NCBI RefSeq assembly: GCF_003255815.1
Contig: NC_037682.1
Span: 10,105,121-10,169,120, forward strand
Direction of reading: 5' to 3'
DNA: 64,000 nucleotides
DNA from: Theropithecus gelada
Taxonomy: Eukaryota; Chordata; Mammalia; Primates; Cercopithecidae
This document shows, piece after piece, positions 1-10,116 of this stretch; position 1 is the stretch's first letter, and each line of letters begins with the position of its first letter. The position numbers and the translations under genes are program-made. The notes beneath the pieces were generated by a model. The model did not search any database, had not been told where the DNA came from, and was given only the letters and a program-made list of their open reading frames with translations.

Positions 1-163
1 TAATAGACAGAGCTTCAGTTTGGAAAGATGAAGCGTTCGGGAGCTGGGTGGCGGCGACGGCTGCACAGCAATGTCAATGGACTAAATGCCGCTGAACCAT
101 ATGTTTAAAAACGGTATACATTTGATGCTATGTATATTTTACCACCATAAAAACAATACTAAA
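1..163 (+). mobile_element. L1M-type LINE-1 3' UTR end
   Basis: The text reads as the terminal 3' UTR of an old L1 (L1MA/L1MB type): a 'ctgcacagcaatgtcaatg' motif, then 'gctgaacca', then 'attttaccaccataaaaa'. The better preserved copy at 47640-47790 has the same order. It enters from the left window edge and ends in a short A-rich tail. It is non-coding and inert. The subfamily is tentative. Confidence 0.7.
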
Positions 164-2076
164 TGTTAAAAGACTTCTTTCCCATGCAAAAATGTATGTG
201 ATTCCTTTTAGCTATTCCCAGCAGACTCTTTTACATGTAAATGGGATATTTTCGGGAAGTCCTAAATTTTTCAGAATATGTTAGACAAAACACACTGATA
301 AAAACAAAGCCATAAAATAACACAGGTTTGCAGGAGCTGTTTATAAGGTCGAGGTGACCTGTGTGAGTCAGGATCTGGAAGCAGAGGCTGAGGTTTTCAG
401 GTCTTTTTCCTGACAATAGGGACTTCTGTGACCCCAAGGGATGAAGGGGTGTCCCTTCTGCAGTTTTGTACTGAACACACACAGATGCACACGGCAGCAG
501 TGCGCGACTCCACGCACTCTGACTACTGCATGCCAGGGCTGGGCTCTGCTCCAGGGAGTCTCAATGTGGACTCAGGCGTGGTTGCAGCCCTCAGGCAAGA
601 AAGCACACACCCTAGTTTTGCCGAGGGATATTCAAAAAACACAGACCACGTTACAGGGTCCAAGGGGAGACACAGAGCAGGAGAAACGTGCTCCTCTAGG
701 AGAGAGGGCTGGAGAGAGTCTTAAGAAGAAGGCATTTTTGAAAGGCCCCCTCGTCTACAGCCGTACCACCCTGAACACGCCTCATTTCATCCGTCTGGTC
801 TCAGAAAGGACCACTGAGAGGTGGAGGCTGGCTCCAGCAATGGGGACAGGAGGCGACTGTGAATTGGGTCACATGGTATCTGCAGAGTCATGGGACAGGA
901 TCGCACACAGCTGACTCGGGGAGGGTGAGCAGTTAGGTCTCCTGGCATTTATAGCTCAGCAGGAGATGAAGCTGGACAAATAAATTGGTGGGAATGAAAG
1001 GGACCCCGTAAACAAGCTCCTGGGGCTAGAAAGACCTCGTCAGAGCAGAGCCATCAGCGGCGCGACACTCCAATACTCTGTCAAGCATGGGAGGAGGAAG
1101 CTGAGGGCCCCATGGTGGATAAAACCCACAAAATCACACAAATAGATCCAACCCTCAGCTGCGGCCATTGCTACAGAGAGGAAGTTCAGGTTCTCAGGAG
1201 AACAAGGTTAACAGGGCGCTTTGGTGCAGCCAGGGCGGTCAGAGACACTCCCTAAGGAAGCGATGCTTGAGCCAAGAGCGTCAGCATGAGTAGAAGTTAA
1301 CAAGTGAGGAGGAGGCCAGCGAGTTCCCAGCAGAAGGGATGGCATATGCCAAGGCCCTGTGGATAGTGGCATGGCTTCAGATACCAGCCACACCCAGTGA
1401 CTCCCAGAAGCGTACCTTCAGTCCAGCCCCCCTATACACATTCCCAGAGCCCAGATTCATACCAATGGTCTACCTGACATTGCCGCTGGAACGTCTAACA
1501 GGCACTTCACACTCAAGGAGTCCAGTCCTTGATCCCCCGAACCCCTGCTGCCCCTTATCTTTCCATCTCAATCATGGTGGCACCATCCACCCAGCAGCAG
1601 ATAACCTGGTGTGATCCTTAAAGTCTCCCTTTTCTTCTCCCTGTCACTTTAACAGATACCCCTAAAAGCCAGAAGTGTCTGGGAGCCTGTGGCTGACTGC
1701 TGCAGCCCTGTGAGAGCCCAGCTCCCTTGCTTCCAGGTGGGATGAGCTCTGGGACATCATTAAGGCTGCAGAGTATCCTGCGGGATCTGGCTGGGGCTCA
1801 GCTGTCACCTGAGACTGCACCTTTGTGTGGTTTCCTCCCGATCCTGCTTCCCTCTGTAAGGAAGATTACTCTACCACTTGCATGAGCTGGGTGAGGCAGA
1901 AAGCTCACACTGCGAATTAAGCAAAGCAACTTTTTTATTCGTGGACCGGCATCAGGAGACAGCAGGAGCCTAGGGTCCCTGCCCCTCAACAAGGCTCAGG
2001 CAAGCTGGCCAGGGAGGGTGGAGTCCATCTGCACATGCCCTAGGCAGCACCACAGCTGAGGGATGCCAAAGGATGC
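164..2076. other. No recognisable gene; mostly single-copy sequence
   Basis: I see no exon-like open frame with conserved composition and no young repeat here. The open frames (for example around 441-914) overlap each other in different frames with no recognisable protein. About 1210-1360 reads like an old L2-type fragment (the 'ggcatatgccaaggccctgtgg' phrase), at low confidence. Confidence 0.5.
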
Positions 2077-2093
2077 TCCACTCTAGGCTTTAT
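2077..2093. repeat. Target site duplication, left copy (AluY)
   Basis: The 17-bp string tccactctaggctttat recurs at 2426-2442 with one change (c to t). It brackets the AluY plus 26 extra bases. Confidence 0.85.
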
Positions 2094-2399
2094 TTTTTAT
2101 TTATTTATTTTTTTTGAGACGGAGTCTCGCTCTGTCATCCGGGCTGGAGTGTAGTGGCCGGATCTCAGCTCACTGCAAGCTCCGCCTCCCGGGTTCACGC
2201 CATTCTCCTGCCTCAGCCTCCCGAGTAGCTGGGACTACAGGCGCCCGCCACCTCGCCCGGCTAGTTTTTTTTGTATTTTTTAGTAGAGACGGGGTTTCAC
2301 CATGTTAGCCAGGATGGTCTCGATCTCCTGACCTCGTGATCCACCCATCTCGGCCTCCCAAAGTGCTGGGATTACAGGCTTGAGCCACTGCGCCCGGCC
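2094..2399 (-). mobile_element. AluY, Old World monkey type (AluYRa-like)
   Basis: This is a full-length Alu in reverse orientation: T-rich tail first (with TTTA variation), then both monomers, ending in gcccggcc. Features that look Old World monkey specific include 'gtggccggatctcagctc', 'cacctcgcccggctag' and 'caggcttgagccactgcgc'. Divergence from AluY is low, so it is young. The target site duplication lies at 2077-2093 and 2426-2442, not directly next to the Alu 5' end. Confidence 0.9.
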
Positions 2400-2425
2400 A
2401 GAGTGAAACTGCCGAAACCCGGGAA
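2400..2425. other. 26 non-Alu bases between Alu 5' end and target duplication
   Basis: The stretch starts agagtgaaactgccgaaa and ends gggaa. It sits inside the duplicated target site but outside the Alu consensus. It looks like extra 5' sequence carried with the insertion, through upstream transcription start, template switching or untemplated addition. Confidence 0.7.
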
Positions 2426-2442
2426 TCCACTCTAGGTTTTAT

Positions 2443-3239
2443 ACCTAAGGGAATTTGACTCACTGAGCTCAGATGTTGCAGGATGTCTTGTTCTAGGAGG
2501 GACAGGGAGAGACCCTGGACTGTTCCGGCCAGTTCCTCCTTATATCAAGATATTGCACTCCCAGCACAATCAACAGTTATTCTGAAAATGACAAGCAAGA
2601 AAGTGGGGAAGAGCTGAGTGGCCAAGGCCATCTGGGATTTTTCCTGCATGGCCACTGTCCTTCCCATTTGTCCCGCAAACACTTCTTTAATAAGTCATTT
2701 GCATGTGAGTCCCATCTCCTGGTTTGCCTCTGTGACAACACAATCTAAAAACCCCTCACCTGATCTATTACCAAATCATACGCTCCATCTCCGAGACATT
2801 TCTTGAATCTGTTCACTTTTTCCCCGTCTCCATGGCCAGCATCCTGATGCAGAGAACTATCAGTGAACAACTGTCATGGCCTCCTCAAGGGTCTGGCTGG
2901 CTTCCCTCTTCCTCCTCCACATTCCCCATCGAATCATGCCACTCCCCGAAAGAAGCCATTGCTCTCACTGCAGGTTGGTCATGATGGCCAGTTTAGGTTC
3001 CTCTGATACCCCCTCTGCCATGGCAGCATCTGGCCTGTCATGGTCATTGCAGCACCCCCTGGCTCAGTGCCTGGCAAGAATGAATTCATTCCAAATGACC
3101 CTTAAAGAAGTACCCTTTAATTTCCTCCAAAGCTGAGGGGCCCAGAGCCTGCATAGAGGGGCCAGTGCAGAGTGGGCCAGCCACCAGGCCAGCTTCCTTG
3201 GAATGCATGACCCCCTAACCAATATTTGATTGAAAGAGG
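2443..3239. other. Single-copy stretch, no gene seen
   Basis: No repeat family or gene is recognised. Composition is mixed, and open frames are short and unsupported. Confidence 0.5.
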
Positions 3240-3811
3240 AGGGTGATGTGATGGTTAAGTTTATGTGTCAACTTGACTGGGCCACAAGATGCCCAGGTAG
3301 CTGGCTAAGCATCATTTCCGGTGTTTACATAAAGGTGTTTCCAGAGGAGATGAGCATTTGAATCAGTGGGCTGAGGATAGCAGATGGTCTCCCCAATGTG
3401 GGTGAGCATTATACAACCCGTTAAGGGCCTGATGAGAACAACAAGGCAAAGGAAGGTTGAATTCCCTATCTGCCTGACTGCTTGGGCTGGAACATCCATC
3501 TTCTGTCCTTGGTGCTCCTGGTTCTCACACCTTCAGACTCAGACTGGAATCTGCACCATTGACCATCGAGCTCTCAGGCCTTCGAACTACACCAGCAGCT
3601 CTGCTGGGTCTCCAGCTTCTGGGTCTTCAGCTTTCCTGGGTCTCCAGCTCTTCAGGGTCTCCAGCTTTCCTGGGTCTCCAGTTTGCAAACAACAGACTAT
3701 GGGACCTCTTGGCCTCCATAATAACATGAGCCAGTACCTTCTAATACATCTCTCAGCTAGATGATAGACAGATAGAGATACAGATCTAGATCATACATAT
3801 AGAGATTGTGA
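3240..3811 (+). mobile_element. Medium-reiterated repeat, STR-tailed family, copy 1
   Basis: It begins 'gtgatggttaagtttatgtg', then 'caacttgactgggccac', passes through 'cagcctccat'-like text ('ggcctccataataacatgag') and ends in a degenerate GATA tract. I recognise this layout as a common primate interspersed repeat but cannot name the family safely. Copy 2 follows immediately and a third, partial copy lies at 20296-20418. It lacks the usual end 'ggttctgtttctctgg' because copy 2 starts at its STR tail. Confidence 0.6.
3604..3682 (+). repeat. Short tandem repeat of a 'gggtctccagctttcct' unit
   Basis: About five imperfect copies of a 16-19 bp unit built on gggtctccagc(tt) lie inside the STR-tailed repeat. 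They look like a local expansion of a motif normally present once or twice in the family. Confidence 0.65.
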
Positions 3812-4326
3812 TAATTAATTTTTGGTGTCAACCTGACAAAATTATGGAATATGAAACAGCTGGTAAAGCATGATTTCTGGGTCTGTCTGGGGATGTTTCT
3901 GGAAGAGACTGGCATTTGAATCAGTAAGCTGAGTAAGGAACATCTACCCTTACTCAGTGTGCGGGGAGCACCATCCACTTGGCTGAGGGCCAGGACAGAT
4001 AAAAAGGCTTGGGAAGGTCCAGTTTGCTTGCTCTCTTTCTCCTGGAGCTGGGCCATCCTTCTTCTCCTGCCCTTGGGCATCACAACTCCAGGTTTCTCAC
4101 CTTTGGACTCTGAGACTTGCACCAGCAGATCCCTGTTTCTCAGGCCCCTGGCTCCTACTGAAAATTACCCCATTGGCCCCCTGGTTCTCAGAACTTTGTG
4201 CCTGGACTGAGCCATGCTACCAGTTTCCCTATTTCTCCTGTTCGCAGATGGCATATTGCAGGGTTTCTCAACTTTTGATTACCTGAGCCAGTTCCCCTAA
4301 TAACGCTCCTCTCATATCTATCTATC

Positions 4327-4369
<43 letters not shown>

Positions 4370-4498
4370 ATCTATCATCTATCTAATTTATCTATCTATC
4401 TATCAATCAATCATCTATCCATCTATGTATATTATGTACACATCTATCATCTATCTATATCCCATTGGTTCTGTTTCTCTGGAAAATCCTGACTGCTA
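3812..4498 (+). mobile_element. STR-tailed repeat family, copy 2
   Basis: It starts 'tgataattaatttttggtgt' and ends 'cccattggttctgtttctct' followed by 'ggaaaatcctgact'. The internal order matches copy 1. A TATC microsatellite has expanded at the usual position between 'gagccagttcccctaat' and the end motif. The hexamer array begins directly at its 3' end. Confidence 0.6.
4315..4464 (+). repeat. TATC (GATA) microsatellite, interrupted
   Basis: Runs of atct are interrupted by 'atcatct', 'aattt', 'caatcaat' and 'gtatattatgta'. The longest clean run covers about 4330-4368. It is embedded in STR-tailed repeat copy 2. Confidence 0.9.
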
Positions 4499-5769
4499 TA
4501 GATATAGACGTAGACGCAGACATAGACACTGACACAGACACAGCCACAGACGCAGATGCAGATGCAGACATAGACATAGACACAGACAGACACAGACATA
4601 GACGCAGACATAGACACAGGCACAGACACAGACATAGACATAGACGCAGACACAGACATAGACATAGATGTAGACACAGACATAGACGCAGAGGCAGAAG
4701 CAGATGCAGATGCAGACGCAGACATAGACGCAGACGCAGACATAGACGCAGATGCAGACGCAGATGCAGATATAGACATAGACACAGACAGACACAGACA
4801 TAGACGCAGACGCAGACACAGACACAGACGCAGACACAGACACAGATGCAGACATAGACAGACACAGACGGACACAGACACAGATGCAGACACAGACACA
4901 GATGCAGACACAGATGCAGACATAGACACAGACACAGACAGACACAGACACAGGCGCAGATTAGGATGCAGACGCAGACACAGACACAGATGCAGACATA
5001 GACGCAGACATAGACATAGACACAGATACAGACGCAGACACTGACACAGACACAGATGTAGACGCAGACGCAGATGCAGACACAGACGCAGACACTGATA
5101 CAGACACAGACACTGACACAGACACAGACGGAGACATAGACATAGACACAGACACTGACACAGACACAGACACTGACACAGACACAGATGTAGACGCAGA
5201 CGCAGATGCAGACACAGACACAGACACTGATACAGACACAGACACTGACACAGACACAGACAGAGACATAGACATAGACACAGACACTGACGCAGACACT
5301 GACGCAGACACTGGCACAGACACAGATGTAGACGCAGACGCAGATGCAGACACAGACACAGACACTGATACAGACACAGACACTGACACAGACACAGACA
5401 GAGACATAGACATAGACACAGACACTGACACAGACACAGACACTGACACAGACACAGATGTAGACGCAGACGCAGATGCAGACACAGACACAGACACTGA
5501 TACAGACACAGACACTGACACAGACACAGACAGAGACATAGACATAGACACAGACACAGACGCAGACACTGACGCAGACACTGGCACAGACACAGATGTA
5601 GACGCAGACGCAGATGCAGACACAGACACAGACACTGATACAGACACAGACACTGACACAGACACAGACAGAGACATAGACATAGACACAGACACAGATG
5701 CAGACATAGACATAGACACAGACACAGACACAGACACAGACACAGACATAGACATAGACACAGACATAT
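4499..5769 (+). repeat. 1.27-kb degenerate hexanucleotide array (GAYRYA)n
   Basis: About 210 copies of a 6-bp unit, mainly gacaca, gacata, gacgca, gatgca and gacact/gacaga variants. In the first 450 bp several 4-bp 'gaca' half units break phase. From about 5025 to 5697 the array is in phase and organised as alternating 132- and 138-bp blocks marked by gatgta at 5055, 5187, 5325, 5457 and 5595, giving a 270-bp higher-order period. Because 6 is a multiple of 3, the minus strand is open for over 450 codons of Leu/Cys or Ser/Val repeats. I regard that frame as an artefact. Confidence 0.95.
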
Positions 5770-5791
5770 ATATATATATATATATATATAT
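5765..5791 (+). repeat. (TA)n dinucleotide tract
   Basis: An uninterrupted 'atatat' run ends the hexamer array. Confidence 0.95.
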
Positions 5792-6005
5792 GTCAAAGCT
5801 TGGTAAAGGAAATCTTTTTGCAATAAAAGAAGTTTTGGAGTTGTGGAACAAAACTTTCAATATCCTCTAATATCGCCCTTTACTTTAGCCTTTTCAGGAA
5901 TTTGGGATCCAGGACACAGGGCATTTTGTGGTGTGGGCTCCTGAGCTGCACAGGCTTCTGTCCTCTCTCCCTTACTCACAAGCAGACCCAGCCAGCCCCA
6001 GGAGC
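5792..6005. other. Single-copy spacer
   Basis: No gene or repeat is recognised between the array and the hAT element. Confidence 0.5.
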
Positions 6006-6013
6006 CTTTACAG

Positions 6014-6528
6014 CAAGGGTGTCCAGCCCCTGGGTCACAGACTGGTACCAGTCCATGGCCTATTAGGAACCAGGCCACACAGCAGGAGATGAGCAACTGG
6101 TGAACAAGTGAAGCTTCATCTGTACTTACAGCCGCTTCCCCATTGTTCACATGACCACCAGAGCGCCCCTCAGGTCAGATCAGTGCTGGCATTAGATTTT
6201 CACGGGAGCACAAACTCTGTTGTGAACTGCGCATGCAGGGATCTAGGCTGTGTGCTCCTTATGAGAATCTAATGCCTGATGATCTGTTGCCGTCTCATTG
6301 CAGGAAAACAAGTTCAGGGCTCCTACTGATTCTACATTATGGTGAGTGGTATAATTACTTCCTTATATATTACAATGTAATAATAATAGAAATAGAGTGC
6401 ACAATAAATGCACAATAAATGAAATGCACTTGAATCATCCTGAGACCACCCCCACCCCCATCCCCCACCATCTGGAAAATTGCCTTCCTCAAAACCAGCC
6501 CCTGGTGCCAAAAGGTTGGGGAGCACGG
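6014..6528 (+). mobile_element. MER1A-type non-autonomous hAT (Charlie) element
   Basis: This is a 515-bp element with imperfect terminal inverted repeats ('caagggtgtccagcccctgg' at the left, 'ggttggggagcacgg' at the right). Internal landmarks of the MER1 family include 'ctattaggaaccaggccac', 'gtgaactgcgcatgcaggga', 'gagaatctaatgcctgatga' and 'cccctggtgccaaaaggt'. Its length agrees with MER1A. It has no transposase and is a fossil that was mobilised in trans. An 8-bp target duplication is visible (ctttacag/ctttaggg, 6 of 8 matching) at 6006-6013 and 6529-6536. Confidence 0.85.
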
Positions 6529-6536
6529 CTTTAGGG

Positions 6537-7565
6537 GCCTCACAAGAGATCAGTCCTGAAGATGCAGTTGTATCTGAGTCCACCCATCACAGGGCTGGCC
6601 CCCGGTGCCATTTTGAGAGAGTGCTCCTTCCTTAACTCCTGCTGGTGGGGCTAGAATTTGGTGGATTGGGTGTTTATTTGACGAGATTGCAGCATTTAGG
6701 TCTAATTTAAAACTTAGGATGTTCTTTAAATGTTTCCTTTCTTCTTTGGTTCATTTCCACGATGCTATGCCACCAAAGGGGAGCCTCTAAGAGAGTTTCC
6801 TTCCAAAACATTGTATTTTGCTGGAATTTCACAATTTCTTTGATAAAGACCCCCCCACACACTCTTCCATTGCTCTGCATTCTTTATGAAAGGACATATA
6901 CCTTGTGCGTCCAGTGAGACCTGAATCGTTGTTAAAGTTGGCGGGAGAACAACAGCCTCACGGGTGAGTATAGCTTGGGCGCCCGCCTCCCGGCCCAAAG
7001 CTCTGAAGACAGTGGGAACTTATTGTGGCTGCCCCCACGCCAACAGTCCCTTCTTTGTGGCGTCCTTCTGGTTTATTCTTCCACACACAGCACTTGTTCT
7101 TTCCTATGATTGTTGGGACACTTGCAACCATTTATTTCCTTGTTTATTGTCTCTCTCCCCCACACACCCAGTCTGTACACTCTAGGAGGGCAGGACCCTG
7201 CCCTCCGTTCCCCACACTGTGCTCCATGCCAGGCCCTTGCTATGGGTGTGTTTTATGGACAAATAATCAAAGTTCATCTTCTCTCACTGGGGAAAAGTGA
7301 GGAAGTGACTTTTCCGCCTTTTATGGGGCCCTTCTCAGCCTTTCTCCACTTCACATTCTTCTTCAGTGAGCTGGGGAGATGCCTGACCATAGACAGGGCC
7401 AAGATTCCCCTGTTCCAGGAGCTACTAAAGCCATCCCCAGGGTCCTGTTTGAAGAAAAAGCCAATGAGGACTGTTCTTTCTGAGGCTGTGGACCACAGAG
7501 GTGGCGAGGCCAGCAGGCAGTCAGAGGAACAAGTGTCCACCCACAGCGCCAGCCCCAGCCCACAC
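6537..7565. other. Single-copy stretch, no gene seen
   Basis: Frames such as 7110-7643 (+) and 7274-7777 (-) overlap on opposite strands and run into the neighbouring transposon remnant. No recognisable protein domain is encoded. Confidence 0.45.
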
Positions 7566-7765
7566 CCTAAACCAGGAGCTCTCAACATGGGTGGAACCCG
7601 GAATAGGTTTGGAGACTTCTGGAGACATTTTGTATCACAGTGACTTGGTGAGAACACTGTTGGCATCTGCAAAAACTGGGGTGGGGACTTAAAATGTTCT
7701 ACAGTGGGTAAGATGGTCCCACACCACCAAGAGTCATCCATACCCAGCACAACTTCTGAATGTCC
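7566..7765 (+). mobile_element. hAT-like MER fragment (family uncertain)
   Basis: The layout 'aggagctctcaacatgggtg', 'ctggagacattttgtatcac', 'gttggcatctgc', 'gttctacagtgggtaagatg' and 'cacaccaccaagagtcatcc' matches a common non-autonomous DNA transposon I know from mammalian genomes but cannot name with certainty. The ends are eroded. Confidence 0.5.
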
Positions 7766-9356
7766 ATTGGACTGCATTTAAAATCATTTTAAATCATTTT
7801 AAAGTTATTCCAAAATGCTAAAGAAGTCTTATAATTTCAAAATTTAATTTTATTATAAGACCTTGTTTATAATCATTCAGCACCTAAAACCTAATATTAT
7901 TTTACTATATATAAAATATATAATATGTTATATTTTATATTATGTATATTTTTAACTGAAGCCTGAAGTTTTCAACTATCATGTGAAATGAGATTGTACT
8001 TTGTCTTGTTCCAATTTTTATCAAGACTTAGTCACCCATTTGGAAGACCATGTCCCTAGTGGGGTTGTGTTTGAACACTTATCTGTTATAATACAGATTA
8101 CTTTATTTAAGTTATCTTTATTTCTTCTTTATTACAGTCAGGGAATTATATTGAGGTCTAAAAATGTATCTCTGAGTTCCATTTCAGGACAGTAAAGAAG
8201 GAGCTATATAATCTTTGTGGTAGAATGGGATCGTGGGGTTGAAGGGGTTGAGGACAGTTGCAGGAGGCTGGGTGTAGGGACTGCACAGATCCCAGTGAAA
8301 TTTTCCACCTGGTCCTGATGGCTCATCCTCGTGCCTTCCCTCTGGTTCTACTCACCTTTCCAGGCTGAATCATTACGCCAGCTCCCCTCCCATTGGTGCA
8401 CACCTTTGTCACCAGTATGGTGGCCAAGTTAACTGCCTTTCTTCTTGTCCTACCTCCTTGCTTCTAAAGTTTAGTGTCTTATACACAGGCCCTGGAGTAC
8501 ACGGAGTGAAAATTATGCAATTTCACTTTCAAAATGAGGATTCCAAGGTAGCTCTTGGGCAGTGACCAGGGTATGGCTCCCTGACACCATGACTCAGTTT
8601 CCTCCATCCATGGGGACTGGGCAAGGGTCACAGTGGGGCAGGGGCTGATGTGATGCCTCTTGGAATTTCATCATCATGGCAGGGACAGTGGCTTCTCTGT
8701 GAAGCAGCCAAAGCTGCAATGACTTCTTCCTTCTCTTTATTTATCCTACTTGGTGTCTGCAGGCCTCTTGAATCTATGAGTATTAACTCATCTATGAGTA
8801 TTAACATTAGTCCTTCCTCAAATCCAGAGAAATCTCAGCCGTAATCTTTCCAAATGCCTCTGCACCATTTCCTCCAGCCGCTCCTCTGAGGCTCTAATGA
8901 AACAGATTAGATCTTTTCATCTCTCTTCTGAGAGACAAGAGACAGAGAGGTTTTGTTTCTTCATGCTTTATTTTGCCAGGTTTATTCTGACCTATATTCC
9001 AGTTCACTAATTCTCTCTATAGCTATGTATAATAAACTAATAATTGAATTCCTATTTTAGGAATTAGGAATTCAGTGGAATTCCTAATTTTGGTTATTTT
9101 TTAGTTCTAGAATTTCTATTTGGTTCTTTATCAAAGCTGCTGTCAGATTTTGCTGCTACTGCTTTTTTATTTTGGCCAAAAATATTCAAACATAGCATGT
9201 ATTTCCTTGAACATAGTAAACATAACTATTCCATAGTCTACAGTTTTTATAGTGTATTGAATATTGTGTCCCTCTGTTACTGTTCGTGCTGGTTCTTGCT
9301 CTAAGTGTCATGTCTCTTCATGCATCTGATTATTTTGGAATGTGTACTTGATACCT
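7766..9356. other. AT-rich and single-copy stretch, no gene seen
   Basis: 7780-7960 is AT-rich low complexity. 8870-9350 reads like a very old interspersed repeat ('agttctagaatttctatttg', 'ggttcttt') that I cannot assign. It contains a perfect hairpin at 9062-9089. Confidence 0.45.
9062..9089. repeat. Perfect 12-bp inverted repeat with 4-nt loop
   Basis: aattaggaattc (9062-9073), loop agtg, gaattcctaatt (9078-9089). A second, smaller hairpin (7-bp arms, 9047-9053 and 9059-9065) overlaps its left edge. Confidence 0.9.
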
Positions 9357-9662
9357 TATTTTATTTTATTTTATTTTATTTTAAGACAGAGTCTTGCTCT
9401 GTCTCCCAGGCTAGAGTTCAGTGACTCTGTCTGCTCACTGCAACCCCCACCTTCCAGGTTCAAGTGATTCTCCTGCCTCAGCCTCCTGAGTAGCTGGGAT
9501 TACAGGTGGCCACCACCGCATCTGGCTAATTTTTGTATTTTTAGTAGAGACAGGGTTTCACCATGTTGGCCGGGCTGGTCTCGAACTCCTGGCCTCAAGT
9601 GATCCACCCACTTCGGCTTCCCAAAGTGCTGAGATTACAGGTGTGAACCATCACACCCGGCC
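9357..9662 (-). mobile_element. Alu (AluS type), minus
   Basis: A full-length reverse Alu with a TTTTA-repeat tail at 9357-9384 and end at 'cacccggcc'. The next Alu starts 29 bp further on in the opposite orientation. Confidence 0.9.
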
Positions 9663-9691
9663 TGATAACAATTTTAAAAATTAACTGTAGA

Positions 9692-9825
9692 GGCCAGGTG
9701 CAGTGGTTCACGCCTGTAATCCCAGCACTTTGGGAGGCTGAGGCAGGCAGATCACAAGGTCAGGAGAACAAGACCATCCTGGCCAACATGGTGAAACCCT
9801 GTCTCCACTAAAATACAAAAAATTA
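9692..9825 (+). mobile_element. Outer Alu, left part (split by an inner Alu)
   Basis: Starts 'ggccaggtgcagtggttcac'. It covers the left monomer up to the central A-rich linker ('aaatacaaaaaatta'), where the inner Alu begins. The continuation is at about 10127-10277. The outer target duplication is ttaactgtaga (9681-9691) and ttaattgtaga (10286-10296). Confidence 0.9.
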
Positions 9826-10116
9826 GGCCAGGTGTGGTGGCTCACGCCTATAATCCCAGCACTTTGGGAGGCCGAGGTGAGCAGATCACAAGGTCAGGAG
9901 ATCGAGACCATCTTGGCTTACACGGTGAAACCCCCTCTCTACTAAAAATTCAAAAAAATTAGCCAAGCATGGTGGCAGGCGCCTATAGTCCCAGCTACTC
10001 AGGGGGCTGAGGCAGGAGAATGGTGTGAAGCCAGAAGGCGGAGCTTGCAGTGAGCCAAGATTGCACCACTGAACTCCAGCCTGGATGACAGAGTGAGACT
10101 CGGTCTAAAATTAAAA
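9826..10116 (+). mobile_element. Inner Alu inserted into the outer Alu linker
   Basis: A complete Alu starting 'ggccaggtgtggtggctcac' and ending 'gagactcggtctaaaa'. It is inserted in the A-rich middle of the outer Alu, with 'aaaaaatta' on both sides as the likely target duplication. Confidence 0.9.

Noticed and set aside
4447..5860. Long minus-strand frames (up to 458 codons) as a repetitive protein gene
   Set aside because: All frames are open because the unit is a hexamer; the peptide is a two-residue repeat with no other context.
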